Assembly (NCBI GenBank): GCA_963640855.1
Contig: CAVIAJ010000015.1
Span: forward strand, 1 to 36,060
Length of the DNA: 36,060 nucleotides
Source of the DNA: Methanarcanum sp963640855
Lineage (GTDB): Archaea > Thermoplasmatota > Thermoplasmata > Methanomassiliicoccales > Methanomethylophilaceae
Direction: 5' to 3'
Part shown: positions 16,439 through 24,122 of the stretch, piece after piece
Numbering within the stretch: the stretch's first letter is position 1
Layout of the letters: each line of letters opens with the position of its first letter
Program-made: the position numbers and the translations under genes
Notes under the pieces: generated by a model
The model's database searches: none
Seen by the model: only the letters and a program-made list of their open reading frames with translations
What the model was told of the DNA's origin: nothing

Positions 16439-17272
16439 TTACTGTGAATCTTCGAGTCTCTTCGTAAGACTTCCCAACGATTCGTCGGGCATCAGCATCG
16501 TCGTGACCTGTATGAACGGATGTTTGGAACCTTCGATGATATTGACATCGTCGAGTGTATGCAATCCCCATTTCTCCGCGGTTCTTTCAAGACCCAACGT
16601 AACATCGAGATTGTTCGGTTCGAGTACAATTGCTTTGAAACTCTCCAATCCGAGCTGATATGCCGCCATGGCTCTGTGGTGTCCGTCGACTATGAGATAT
16701 CCCGTACGCCTCTTGATACAGATGAGCGGCTCGTAGAGTCCCCTCTTGATCTCATACTGCCTTCCGACGAGTTCGTCCATGTAAACGTCCTTCTGCGAAG
16801 GACGTACATCTTTCATGGGAACATCCATGTTGACGATTCTAATCCTCAGTCCGTTCTGCGATTCAAGGAATGATTTTACGGTCATCACTTTGGACGGTCT
16901 GCTCTTCTCGATCTGGGATCTTACGATATCGATGTTTGAGATGATACCGATGAGTTTCTTGTTCTCATCCACTACAGGCAGATTCCTGAGTCCGTATCTG
17001 AAGAGGACACGTGTCGCATCGTTGAGTTTCATCGACGGAATGACACAGACCGTTCCGCGTTTCATTACTTCCCTCATGGTGGCCGCGGGGCGGTTGGCAT
17101 ACCTCAGCAGTTCCTTTGCCGTAACGAATCCGAGAAGATATCCGTGCTCTGTAATCGGGAAACCGTGGAAGTTGGAATTACAGATTTTATCGATAACCTC
17201 TTTGACGGTCATTTCCGGACCTACGGTTTCGACATCTCTCACCATATAGTCTGCGACTATATCCTCTGCCAT
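16439..17272 (-). CDS. CBS-pair plus ParB/Srx-like domain protein (SerK-like)
   Basis: The 277-residue protein begins with a tandem CBS pair (about residues 5-120), which in other proteins senses adenine nucleotides. A ParB/sulfiredoxin-like domain follows, with VDGHHRAMAAYQLG at 195-208. In Thermococcus SerK and staphylococcal SbnI, members of this fold phosphorylate free serine using ADP or ATP, and DGHHR is the active-site loop. A nucleotide-regulated serine kinase feeding phosphoserine and cysteine synthesis is a good hypothesis; DNA binding is less likely since no ParB helix-turn-helix domain is seen. The ATG at 17272 is chosen over a GTG at 17281 because it lies 26.5 nt from the TATA box. 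Confidence 0.82.
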   Translation of the reverse strand: MAEDIVADYMVRDVETVGPEMTVKEVIDKICNSNFHGFPITEHGYLLGFVTAKELLRYANRPAATMREVMKRGTVCVIPSMKLNDATRVLFRYGLRNLPVVDENKKLIGIISNIDIVRSQIEKSRPSKVMTVKSFLESQNGLRIRIVNMDVPMKDVRPSQKDVYMDELVGRQYEIKRGLYEPLICIKRRTGYLIVDGHHRAMAAYQLGLESFKAIVLEPNNLDVTLGLERTAEKWGLHTLDDVNIIEGSKHPFIQVTTMLMPDESLGSLTKRLEDSQ

Positions 17273-17294
17273 GATTCTCACATTCTCTGCATAC

Positions 17295-17302
17295 TATAAT
17301 AA
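17295..17302 (-). promoter_or_regulatory. TATA box for the CBS/ParB gene
   Basis: Minus-strand TTATTATA, centred 26.5 nt from the ATG at 17272; this spacing decides the start codon. Confidence 0.6.
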
Positions 17303-17350
17303 CATCTGGCTTTCCCGGACCTACGCGGATATTCAGCACCCACGATAGGA

Positions 17351-17358
17351 TTAAATAC
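17351..17358 (+). promoter_or_regulatory. Probable TATA box for tRNA-Asp
   Basis: TTAAATAC is centred 34 nt before the tRNA. A second candidate, CATATAC (17364-17370), lies closer; either fits a tRNA promoter. Confidence 0.45.
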
Positions 17359-17388
17359 AGAATCCATATACTCATCCCTACCACATAC

Positions 17389-17461
17389 GCCCCGGTAGTG
17401 TAGTGGCCTATCATGGAGCCCTGTCGAGGCTCCGACACGGATTCGAATTCCGTCCGGGGCG
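17389..17461 (+). tRNA. tRNA-Asp (GTC)
   Basis: The 73-nt cloverleaf has acceptor stem GCCCCGG/CCGGGGC, anticodon stem GAGCC/GGCTC with loop CTGTCGA (anticodon GTC), T arm with TTCGAAT, and discriminator G, the expected identity base for aspartate. No intron and no encoded CCA. It is followed by a T-rich tail and by an inverted repeat GAACAGAG...CTCTGTTC (17485-17492, 17533-17540) before the convergent ABC ATPase gene. Confidence 0.97.
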
Positions 17462-17563
17462 CTCATCTTTTATCAAAATTTTCAGAACAGAGAATTCTCT
17501 GCATTTATTTTCGGTATTTTGCGGTAAAAATACTCTGTTCTTCGCTGAAAAATCCGTAAAAAA

Positions 17564-18361
17564 TTATCTGCTCTCTTTCGGACCGTAGGAATCGTGGAGA
17601 ATCACTGTATTTCTTCCGGTCTTCGGATCGACGGTGAGTTCTGCGTCTACGTTGAACACGACACGCATATTCTCCGGAGTAAGAACTTCCTCAGGAGTTC
17701 CGATTGCGTGTATCCTGTGGTCGTGAATCATCAGTATTCTGTCACAGTATCTTGCAACCATAGGAAGATCGTGAGAAACAATGACAACCGTCATTCCGTT
17801 GTCTCTTGCCAATTTCTGTACAAGATTCAGTGCATCGAACTGCATACTGATATCCAAATGCAGTGTGGGTTCGTCCATCAGTATAATGTTGGGAGTCTGA
17901 GCGATTGCTCTTGCGATTATTACGCGCTGACGTTCGCCTCCGCTCATGGTGTTGATATGACGGTCCGCAAGCTTCTCCAATCCCGTCTGTCTGATGGCAT
18001 CGTCTATGATTGCTTTGTCTTCTTCGGATTCGGCGGATAACATTCCCTGAAAGGGCATCCTGCCCATTGAGACAATATCCCTTACGGTGAATGAGAAACT
18101 GATTTCGTTGGTCTGAGGGACAACGGCTATTTTCTTGGCGATGTCTTTCTTACTCATTTCTTCGAGATCGGTACCGTCAAGCATCACGCATCCCGATTCG
18201 GGACTGAGGTTTTTGTTGAGATTTTTCAGTAACGTAGTCTTACCGCATCCGTTCGGTCCGAGAATTCCCAGGATCTCTCCTTTTGCTACGGAAAATGATA
18301 TTCCGTCCAATACGATGTTTTTGACGTATCTGTATCTGATATCGTCAGTATCCAACGTCAA
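17564..18361 (-). CDS. ABC transporter ATPase, FecCD/BtuCD-type importer
   Basis: The 265-residue ATPase powers uptake of an iron chelate, cobalamin or heme-like compound. Walker A GPNGCGKT is at 35-42, then the Q-loop VVPQTNE, the signature MSGGERQR and Walker B IILMDEP, followed by the switch His in VSHDLPM. No ATG precedes the fold. A strong Shine-Dalgarno GGAGGTG (18376-18370, minus strand) precedes a cluster of TTG codons; TTG at 18361 has about 9-nt spacing and overlaps the permease stop as TTGA, so it is chosen. TTG at 18367 or 18355 are alternatives. The reading frame is open far upstream, within the permease gene, but that part is an out-of-frame shadow. Confidence 0.93.
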   Translation of the reverse strand: MTLDTDDIRYRYVKNIVLDGISFSVAKGEILGILGPNGCGKTTLLKNLNKNLSPESGCVMLDGTDLEEMSKKDIAKKIAVVPQTNEISFSFTVRDIVSMGRMPFQGMLSAESEEDKAIIDDAIRQTGLEKLADRHINTMSGGERQRVIIARAIAQTPNIILMDEPTLHLDISMQFDALNLVQKLARDNGMTVVIVSHDLPMVARYCDRILMIHDHRIHAIGTPEEVLTPENMRVVFNVDAELTVDPKTGRNTVILHDSYGPKESR

Positions 18362-19377
18362 TTCCAACCCACCTCCTTTTTCCTGCGGATAAGGAGATAG
18401 ATAAACACGGGAGCACCGATCAATGCGGTCATAACTCCTATCGGGAGCGTTCCGTACTGAGGCGCTATGATGTGACTTATGTAATCGCAAATCAGAATGA
18501 ATGATGAACCGGCAATCAGACTGATAGGCATTATCACTCTGTTGTCGGGACCTAACGTAATCCTGAGGATGTGGGGTATAACCAAACCGATGAATCCGAT
18601 GACTCCTGTGAAGGATACTGCGGAAGCGACAATCATTGTCGTAAGTATCAGAACCAATAATCTGCAGCTCTTCACGTTGACTCCCAAATCCATTGCGTGA
18701 ATGTCTCCGAGCATCAGTGCATTCAGCGATTTCGCCTGCATCATCAGCAGTACGGAGCAGACTGCGATGACAGGTGTTGCAAATGCAATTTCTTCCCAAC
18801 TCGCCCTGCCGAGTCCGCCCATAGACCAGAACACAATGCCTTCGAGCTTGTCTCCGGCTATGAACGTCATGAAAGAAACCAATGCGGATAAAAGCGAAGA
18901 TACCGCCACACCCGAGAGGATCAGCGTTTCCGTCCTCACCGCTCCGCCTACGCGGGCCATGGAATACACCACAATCATTGTGACGAAACATGTTGCGAAT
19001 GCGAGAACAGGTGTCACGATCATCGACGGAATGAATGCGACCGTGAAGATCATCGATGCGGCCGCACCCAAAGATGCACCCGACGACAATCCGAGAATGT
19101 AAGGCGATGCCAGAGGGTTTCTGAATACCGCCTGCATCGCGGCGCCGGAAATGGCAAGGCCGGCGCCGACGACGGCCCCGATGACGACACGGGGCAGATT
19201 GATATCGAGGACGATAATCTGCGATCCCCACGTTCCTCCTCCGATGAGTGTATCCCACACTTCATCAAAGGAGTAGGTGTTGCCCGCAGATATCCATGAA
19301 AGGTCCAGATAGATACAGATAAGTGCTGCGATTACGAGCAGCGCGATGACAATCAGTATCTTCTTTGACTTGGACAC
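18358..19377 (-). CDS. ABC transporter permease, FecCD/BtuC family
   Basis: The 339-residue membrane protein has the BtuC/FecD pattern of about nine to ten helices. LPRVVIGAVVGAGLAISGAAMQAVFRNPLASPYILG, here cited only as positions about 62-97, is the family's core signature, with the NPLA-P-LG motif inside it; GFIGLVIPHILR near 265 is the cytoplasmic coupling segment that contacts the ATPase. It lies between the binding protein and the ATPase gene, in one operon on the minus strand, and overlaps the ATPase start by 4 bp. Confidence 0.95.
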   Translation of the reverse strand: MSKSKKILIVIALLVIAALICIYLDLSWISAGNTYSFDEVWDTLIGGGTWGSQIIVLDINLPRVVIGAVVGAGLAISGAAMQAVFRNPLASPYILGLSSGASLGAAASMIFTVAFIPSMIVTPVLAFATCFVTMIVVYSMARVGGAVRTETLILSGVAVSSLLSALVSFMTFIAGDKLEGIVFWSMGGLGRASWEEIAFATPVIAVCSVLLMMQAKSLNALMLGDIHAMDLGVNVKSCRLLVLILTTMIVASAVSFTGVIGFIGLVIPHILRITLGPDNRVIMPISLIAGSSFILICDYISHIIAPQYGTLPIGVMTALIGAPVFIYLLIRRKKEVGWN

Positions 19378-19411
19378 TCTATCCGCATCCCCGACATCCG
19401 TCTTTAAGGTT

Positions 19412-20575
19412 TCACTTGCGTTTCATCATGAATACGGCTACGGCAGCGACGGCGATACACGCAATGACTGCAACTGCGATGTACAATGCCATGTTGTTAC
19501 CGTTACCGGAATCCGCGCTCTCTCCGCTGTCCCAACTTGTGAAGATTTCGGGATACATCGTGGAAGCCATCATTTTGACGCCTTCCATACTCTCAATCGC
19601 ATAGTTATTCCAAATTGCTTTGAGTTTGATAATTTCGATACCGTCGCCGGCCTGGGTTTTGAGGTCGGACATGTACTTTTCATTGCTGGCAACTGTGTTG
19701 TCTGCGAAGATTACTGTATCTTTTCCGTACTTTTCAATCAGTTCGGTGATATTTGCGGCGTATGTTGTACCCGATTTGGACGTATCAATAGTGACTGCGT
19801 TACCTCCGGCAGCCTGAATCATCGCAGTGGTAACCGAACCTGCATTTCCTACTTTGAATGCGTCGCCGCTGTATGTGACGTAGAAGGCTTTGACCTTTTT
19901 ATCATCGGTTATACCGTTGGCCGCGAGTTTCTTTGTCACTGTATCTTTGACAGAAGACATTTCTTTCACGATGGGAAGTTTCTCACCGCTGAGAACCATT
20001 GACATCTTCTCTGCGAGATCGACCATTCCGTCGTAATCTTTGACATCGTTCCATGCAAGAACTCTGAGTCCGAGGTCGTTCATCAGATATGATCTCAGGC
20101 CGTTCTTTTCGATGTATGAGTCACCGCCTGTGAGAATGATGACATCTTTTGTCTTATCGAAATTTCCTTTATCGACTGCATCGATAATCTCCGCCTTCAG
20201 GGTGTCAATACCTGAAGAATAGATTGTTCCGCCTGCCGCAGTCTTCTTTTTCTCGATGTTTGCTCTCAGACCGTCGAAGAGTTCGGATGAATCCGTTGCG
20301 GAATACTTGTCTGCGACGACAATCTTATCGACATATCCCAACTGAATTGCGTTTAGCGTCACACCTTTACCGATTGTGATGATGTGATCGACAGGTCCGC
20401 TGAATTCAACGGTATTGTCCTTTCCGTCCGTAATACTGAATTTTGCACCGTCCGCCGCATCGACGCCGGAGGGGATGACTGCGATAATTGAAATCATGAA
20501 GAGTCCGACTGCGAACATTGCAGCGAACGCCATTTTCCTGTTCTGGAAACTCATGACTGCTTCATCTTTCGGCAT
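19412..20575 (-). CDS. Membrane-anchored ABC substrate-binding protein
   Basis: The 387-residue protein has an N-terminal hydrophobic segment (about residues 14-40, ending VDAADG) and a C-terminal helix (about 363-382) followed by MKRK, so it is tethered outside the cell. Between lies a class III periplasmic-binding fold: IITIGKGVTLNAIQLGYVDKIVVADKY, at about 65-92, is the usual start. It feeds the FecCD-type permease encoded 34 bp downstream. The ligand, an iron chelate, heme or cobalamin, is not decidable. A second ATG seven codons in (20554) gives a more typical signal sequence and may be the real start. Confidence 0.88.
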   Translation of the reverse strand: MPKDEAVMSFQNRKMAFAAMFAVGLFMISIIAVIPSGVDAADGAKFSITDGKDNTVEFSGPVDHIITIGKGVTLNAIQLGYVDKIVVADKYSATDSSELFDGLRANIEKKKTAAGGTIYSSGIDTLKAEIIDAVDKGNFDKTKDVIILTGGDSYIEKNGLRSYLMNDLGLRVLAWNDVKDYDGMVDLAEKMSMVLSGEKLPIVKEMSSVKDTVTKKLAANGITDDKKVKAFYVTYSGDAFKVGNAGSVTTAMIQAAGGNAVTIDTSKSGTTYAANITELIEKYGKDTVIFADNTVASNEKYMSDLKTQAGDGIEIIKLKAIWNNYAIESMEGVKMMASTMYPEIFTSWDSGESADSGNGNNMALYIAVAVIACIAVAAVAVFMMKRK

Positions 20576-20598
20576 GATTAATAACTTTTCTGAAATTC

Positions 20599-20637
20599 GT
20601 GTTACTCAATATGCATTTTTGCCGTTTCAGTGTTACT
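20599..20637. promoter_or_regulatory. Direct repeats flanking the ABC operon TATA box
   Basis: GTGTTACT occurs at 20599-20606 and again at 20630-20637, 31 bp apart (about three helical turns), on either side of a minus-strand TATA-like GCATATTG (20607-20614). The pair sits between the divergent ABC operon and panD, a likely place for a regulator controlling the importer. Confidence 0.4.
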
Positions 20638-20660
20638 GACGGACAATCGGGGAATGACAG

Positions 20661-20668
20661 TTTATTTA
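20661..20668 (+). promoter_or_regulatory. TATA box for panD
   Basis: TTTATTTA, centred about 28 nt upstream of the panD ATG at 20693, supports that start and a leaderless or near-leaderless message. Confidence 0.5.
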
Positions 20669-20692
20669 AGCAAGCATAAGATAGAGTCGTTT

Positions 20693-21043
20693 ATGCGTTC
20701 GATGCTTCGCAGCAAAATCCACAGGGCAACCGTTGCGGAAAGGAGGCTGGATTACGAAGGCAGCATTACGATTGACGAAGAACTCCTTGAAAGATCCGGG
20801 CTTTGGGTAGGCGAGAAAGTACTGATTGCCGACGTAAACAACGGCAACCGCTTCGAAACCTATACTCTTCCCGGAAAGAGAGGTTCCGGAATCATCGCAT
20901 TGAACGGCGCGGCCGCACACCTCTGCGAACTCGGCGATAAAATCATCATAATGGGATTCGAACTTACAGACGAACCTATTCATGCAAAGGTCATCCTTGT
21001 GAACGACGACAACTCCGTGAAACAGGAGTTAATCTATCAATGA
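20693..21043 (+). CDS. panD: Aspartate 1-decarboxylase, pyruvoyl type
   Basis: PanD makes beta-alanine from aspartate for pantothenate and coenzyme A. The 116-residue proenzyme has the self-cleavage site YEGSITID with Gly23-Ser24, where Ser becomes the pyruvoyl group. The N-terminus MRSMLRSKIHRATV matches bacterial PanD closely, and NGAAAHL (normally NGAAARL) is the substrate-site loop. The frame is open upstream to 20630, but the ATG at 20693 matches the family start and the TATA spacing. Bacterial-type PanD is unusual in archaea, most of which use a PLP-dependent MfnA-like enzyme, so transfer is likely. It overlaps rnhA by 4 bp (ATGA). Confidence 0.93.
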   Translation: MRSMLRSKIHRATVAERRLDYEGSITIDEELLERSGLWVGEKVLIADVNNGNRFETYTLPGKRGSGIIALNGAAAHLCELGDKIIIMGFELTDEPIHAKVILVNDDNSVKQELIYQ

Positions 21044-21441
21044 CACTGACTGTCTATTCCGACGGGGGTTCCCGCGGGAATCCCGGTAAATCCGCTTTTG
21101 CCGTAGTTGTGACAAGAGACGGACAGATTATCGACGAATATACTGAATTTTTAGGATTTCATACCAACAATTACGCAGAATACAGAGGATTGATCTGCGC
21201 GATTACCAAAGCTCTCAGGCTTAAGGAAGATACCGTCGAATTTGTCATGGATTCGAAATTGGTCATCAAACAGATGAACGGAGAATACAAAGTGAAATCT
21301 CCGGATATGAAAGAACTTCACGACGATGCAAAAGCACTGTCTTCCATGATTCCGAATGTTAAGTTCACTCACGTAAGAAGAAGTAACCCCATGGTCTCAA
21401 GAGCGGATTTCCTGCTCAATCAGACCATGGATAAAAACTGA
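21040..21441 (+). CDS. rnhA: Ribonuclease HI-type protein
   Basis: The 133-residue protein has the RNase H fold motif SDGGSRGNPG and the acidic residues Asp8, Glu47 (NYAEYRGL), Asp71 (MDSKLV) and Asp123 (SRADFLLN), the four metal ligands. It would cut RNA in RNA-DNA hybrids. The short length and lack of the basic handle match the archaeal and Bacillus YpdQ-like type 1 group rather than E. coli RnhA. It is translationally coupled to panD and convergent with hisS, whose stop is 3 nt away. Confidence 0.92.
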   Translation: MTLTVYSDGGSRGNPGKSAFAVVVTRDGQIIDEYTEFLGFHTNNYAEYRGLICAITKALRLKEDTVEFVMDSKLVIKQMNGEYKVKSPDMKELHDDAKALSSMIPNVKFTHVRRSNPMVSRADFLLNQTMDKN

Positions 21442-21443
21442 GT

Positions 21444-22697
21444 TTAATTTCCGGCCTTAAGGTCGTCGACGAGATTTTCGATTTTAACGGTTCTCTGTTC
21501 TCCGGACTCCATATCCCTTACGGTAACGGAACAGGTCTCGAGTTCTTTCGAACCTATGATTACAACATTCCTTGCGCCGGTGAGCGAAGCGTACTTCATC
21601 GCTTTACCCATCTTACGGCCCATAATGTCGATATCTGATTTTAATCCCTCATTACGAAGCATCGTTACGATCTTTGCCGCTTCCAATCTCACGTCATCGG
21701 ATGCGGGAACGACGTATGCGTCGATTCCTTCTTTCTGATAGGCCTGACCTTCTTTCTCCGCCGCAAGCAGAATTCTGTCGAATCCTACGGCGAATCCTGT
21801 AGAGAATACCTTCTCTCCGCCGAAGAGTTCCGATAAAGTGTACGAACCTCCTCCGCAAATCTGTTTTTCAGCTCCCAATGCGGGTGCTTCGGCTTCGAAG
21901 ACCATTCCTGTGTAATAATCGAGACCTCTCACGACACCGAGATCGATTTCGGGATTTTCGATGCCCATTACGCGAAGCAATTCGACCAATTTCCTGAGAT
22001 AGTCTCCCGCTTCTCCGGGAACTTTGGATAAAACTTCGGGACCTCCGACCGTTTCCGTTAAGTCATACAGCTTATCGATGGATTCCTGTGAAACGCCCAT
22101 GGATTTCAGAAGAGGTGTCGCTTCTTCGTAGTTCTTTTTATCGAGTTTCTGAAGAACTTCCGCAGTCCTTTCTTTCGGAACTCCTATGTCTGCGACAGTC
22201 TGTCTCAGAACACCGATGTGACCGATTCTTATCTTGTATTCCTTCAGTCCGAGAGATCTTATCATGGCACCTGCCATTGAGATAACTTCTGCATCCGACT
22301 CGACATTCGGATTTCCGATCAATTCGGCACCGAATTGGAAGAATTCTCTGTAACGTCCGCTCTGCGGTCTTTCGTATCTGAAGCACTGACCGAAGTAGAA
22401 CATCTTAATCGGCTTGGGATCGTTGCTCATTTCATTCACGAACATACGGATGACCGGCGCGGTCATCTCGGGGCGGAGTGCGATATCCCTGTCTCCTTTG
22501 TCCTTGAATGCATAGAGTTCGCCCAGCACATTGGGTCCGGACCTGAGTATGAAGAGTTCCGACTCCTCGAAGATAGGTGTTGCAACCTCCCTGAAACCGT
22601 ATGTCCTGGCGACATCTCTCAGGCGTCCTTCGTAATATCTCCTCTTCTCCATCTCATCAGGGAGAAAATCCCTTGTTCCGCGCGGGCGTTGGATCAT
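21444..22697 (-). CDS. hisS: Histidyl-tRNA synthetase
   Basis: This 417-residue class II synthetase charges tRNA-His. It starts RGTRDFLPDEMEKRR, with class II motif 2 near FYFGQCFRYERPQSGRYREF, and the histidine-specific loop GLDYYTGMVFEA. A C-terminal anticodon-binding domain spans about residues 325-415. Its length is normal for the family. The ATG lies 26.5 nt from TTATTATA, predicting a leaderless message. It is separate from the DRG gene by 47 bp. Confidence 0.97.
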   Translation of the reverse strand: MIQRPRGTRDFLPDEMEKRRYYEGRLRDVARTYGFREVATPIFEESELFILRSGPNVLGELYAFKDKGDRDIALRPEMTAPVIRMFVNEMSNDPKPIKMFYFGQCFRYERPQSGRYREFFQFGAELIGNPNVESDAEVISMAGAMIRSLGLKEYKIRIGHIGVLRQTVADIGVPKERTAEVLQKLDKKNYEEATPLLKSMGVSQESIDKLYDLTETVGGPEVLSKVPGEAGDYLRKLVELLRVMGIENPEIDLGVVRGLDYYTGMVFEAEAPALGAEKQICGGGSYTLSELFGGEKVFSTGFAVGFDRILLAAEKEGQAYQKEGIDAYVVPASDDVRLEAAKIVTMLRNEGLKSDIDIMGRKMGKAMKYASLTGARNVVIIGSKELETCSVTVRDMESGEQRTVKIENLVDDLKAGN

Positions 22698-22719
22698 AAT
22701 TCGGCCTAACGTCTGTCCA

Positions 22720-22727
22720 TATAATAA
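22720..22727 (-). promoter_or_regulatory. TATA box for hisS
   Basis: Minus-strand TTATTATA, centred 26.5 nt from the ATG at 22697. It lies just before the DRG stop. Confidence 0.6.
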
Positions 22728-22744
22728 GGGTTATGGACAGAATA

Positions 22745-23848
22745 TCAGAAATTCTTCTTAACGATGATACAGACAACGTCTTCGTCCATGACGACGTGGT
22801 CCAAACCGACTGTCTGTCCGGGGAATTTGGCACTCTTACCCCAAACCATAGCATATCTGAAGTTGGAACGGAACTGTCTGTGAATTAATTCACACACATC
22901 TCCGACGGTATTGCCGCGTTTCACGATAAGAGGAACATCCATATCCGCTTCCTGACCCTGAGGCTTGAGATAAATACGAATCATGTCGATTGTGTCATAC
23001 AGTCCCTGTTTGAGTTCTTCCATACCGAGACCTGTCGCTGCGGATACGGGGAAACACCTGTAGATGCTGTTACGTTCGAGAGCTTTGTCCAACTCATCGT
23101 GCTGAACGATATCCACTTTGTTGATTGCCATGATTGCTTTGATGTAAACGCGGTTTCCCGCAAGAACATCAAGCATCTGTTCCACATTGATGTCTTCACG
23201 TACAACGACGGTGGCATTTACATGACCGTATGCGGCAGTCATGTCTTTGATTGTCTCTTTGGTAATCTTGGTGAGTTTTACCGTAGGTTTGACGATAATA
23301 CCTCCCTGATCGCCTCCGGTGATGGTTACATCGGGTCTTTTCTGATTGAGACGGATTGCCGCGTTGTACAGTTCGTTGAAAAGGACTGAGATATCGGGGT
23401 TGAAAACATCCACGACAAGAAGAATAACATCTGCTGACCTTGCCGCTGCGATGACTTCACGTCCTCTTCCTTTACCTCTCGACGCATCCTTGATGAGTCC
23501 GGGCATATCGAGAATCTGAATCTTTGCGTGGTTGTAAAGCATCACACCGGGAACGACATCCAATGTGGTGAAATGATACGCACCGACTTCGGATTTCGCT
23601 CCTGTAAGCTGGTTGAGAAGTGTGGATTTACCGACACTCGGGAATCCCACCAAAGCGACGGTTGCGTTTCCCGCTTTCTTGACATAGAATCCTTTGGTGT
23701 TTCCTTTGGAAGACTTTCTTTTTTCGTCTTCCTGCTGAAGGCGGGCGATCTTCGCTTTGAGTTTACCGATATGACCTTCGGTAGCCTTGTTGTACTTGGT
23801 CTTGGAGATCTCTTCTTCGAGTTCTCTTATCTGATCCTCAATCGCCGT
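22745..23848 (-). CDS. drg: DRG-family GTPase with a non-canonical start codon
   Basis: Archaeal DRG proteins are translation-linked GTPases. Full length is 367 residues if started at ACG 23848: a basic helical N-terminus (EDQIRELEEEISKTKYNKAT, then HIGKLKAKIARL), G1 GFPSVGKST at 68-76, G3 DMPG, G4 NKVD, and a C-terminal TGS domain. The frame has no ATG, GTG or TTG from its upstream stop (23885) until a TTG at 23653, which falls inside the G1 strand and would destroy the fold. Translation must therefore begin at a rare codon: ACG (23848) has GGAGG seven bases upstream, and ATT (23842) is the alternative. A TATA box predicts a short leader with exactly that Shine-Dalgarno. A single-base sequencing error or ATG loss is also possible. 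Confidence 0.88.
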   Translation of the reverse strand, partial: TAIEDQIRELEEEISKTKYNKATEGHIGKLKAKIARLQQEDEKRKSSKGNTKGFYVKKAGNATVALVGFPSVGKSTLLNQLTGAKSEVGAYHFTTLDVVPGVMLYNHAKIQILDMPGLIKDASRGKGRGREVIAAARSADVILLVVDVFNPDISVLFNELYNAAIRLNQKRPDVTITGGDQGGIIVKPTVKLTKITKETIKDMTAAYGHVNATVVVREDINVEQMLDVLAGNRVYIKAIMAINKVDIVQHDELDKALERNSIYRCFPVSAATGLGMEELKQGLYDTIDMIRIYLKPQGQEADMDVPLIVKRGNTVGDVCELIHRQFRSNFRYAMVWGKSAKFPGQTVGLDHVVMDEDVVCIIVKKNF

Positions 23849-23872
23849 ACGACTCCCTCCTCTGATATTGTG

Positions 23873-23880
23873 GATATATG
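23873..23880 (+). promoter_or_regulatory. Candidate TATA box for a plus-strand ncRNA
   Basis: GATATATG is centred 26.5 nt before 23903, where the structured RNA candidate begins. The minus-strand DRG TATA (23885-23892) overlaps this divergent region. Confidence 0.45.
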
Positions 23881-23884
23881 CGCA

Positions 23885-23892
23885 CTATTTAA
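23885..23892 (-). promoter_or_regulatory. TATA box for the DRG GTPase
   Basis: Minus-strand TTAAATAG predicts a transcription start near 23862, a 14-nt leader holding GGAGG before the ACG start. Confidence 0.5.
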
Positions 23893-23902
23893 GGGCAATG
23901 CA

Positions 23903-24023
23903 GAACACAATCCGAAGTATGCGCTGACAGAGCGGGATAAGTGTTCGGCAGAATGTACCGTACGGGATGCCGTATCTGCCTGCTGTCACTTTTACGGACG
24001 GTTTTCCGTATACTGTATTTTTT
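23903..24023 (+). ncRNA. Candidate structured small RNA with pseudoknot potential (~121 nt)
   Basis: No coding frame fits here. Nested stems are TGACAG (23925-23930) with CTGTCA (23983-23988), GGCAGA (23947-23952) with TCTGCC (23975-23980), and TACGG-gatg-CCGTA (23961-23974). GAACAC (23903-23908) can pair with GTGTTC (23941-23946), crossing the outer stem as a pseudoknot or competing with it. The end is ACGGA-cggttt-TCCGT and a T run (24018-24023), like a terminator. A TATA box sits 26.5 nt before the first base. It does not match RNase P, SRP or tRNA in my view. Confidence 0.45.
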
Positions 24024-24092
24024 ATCACGGCAGATGTGTCTGGAACATATGACTTTCATCCTCCGCCGTCAATACGGTACCGTCCAGATTTC

Positions 24093-24100
24093 TTATATAT
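24093..24100 (+). promoter_or_regulatory. TATA box for the zinc-ribbon membrane protein
   Basis: TTATATAT centred 26.5 nt before the ATG at 24123; this fixes the start and predicts a leaderless message. Confidence 0.65.
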
Positions 24101-24122
24101 CGCACATGCATTGTGCCGTCCA

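Noticed and set aside
17564..19258. A 564-residue fusion ending in the ABC ATPase
   Set aside because: Its first ~300 residues are the permease gene read out of frame; the ATPase starts at the TTG after GGAGGTG.
23903..24023. RNase P or SRP RNA
   Set aside because: Too short, and I cannot find the conserved core motifs of either RNA.
23967..24122. N-terminal extension of the zinc-ribbon membrane protein
   Set aside because: The TATA box at 24093 is inside it and is correctly spaced for the ATG at 24123; the extension overlaps a structured RNA candidate and has no conserved look.
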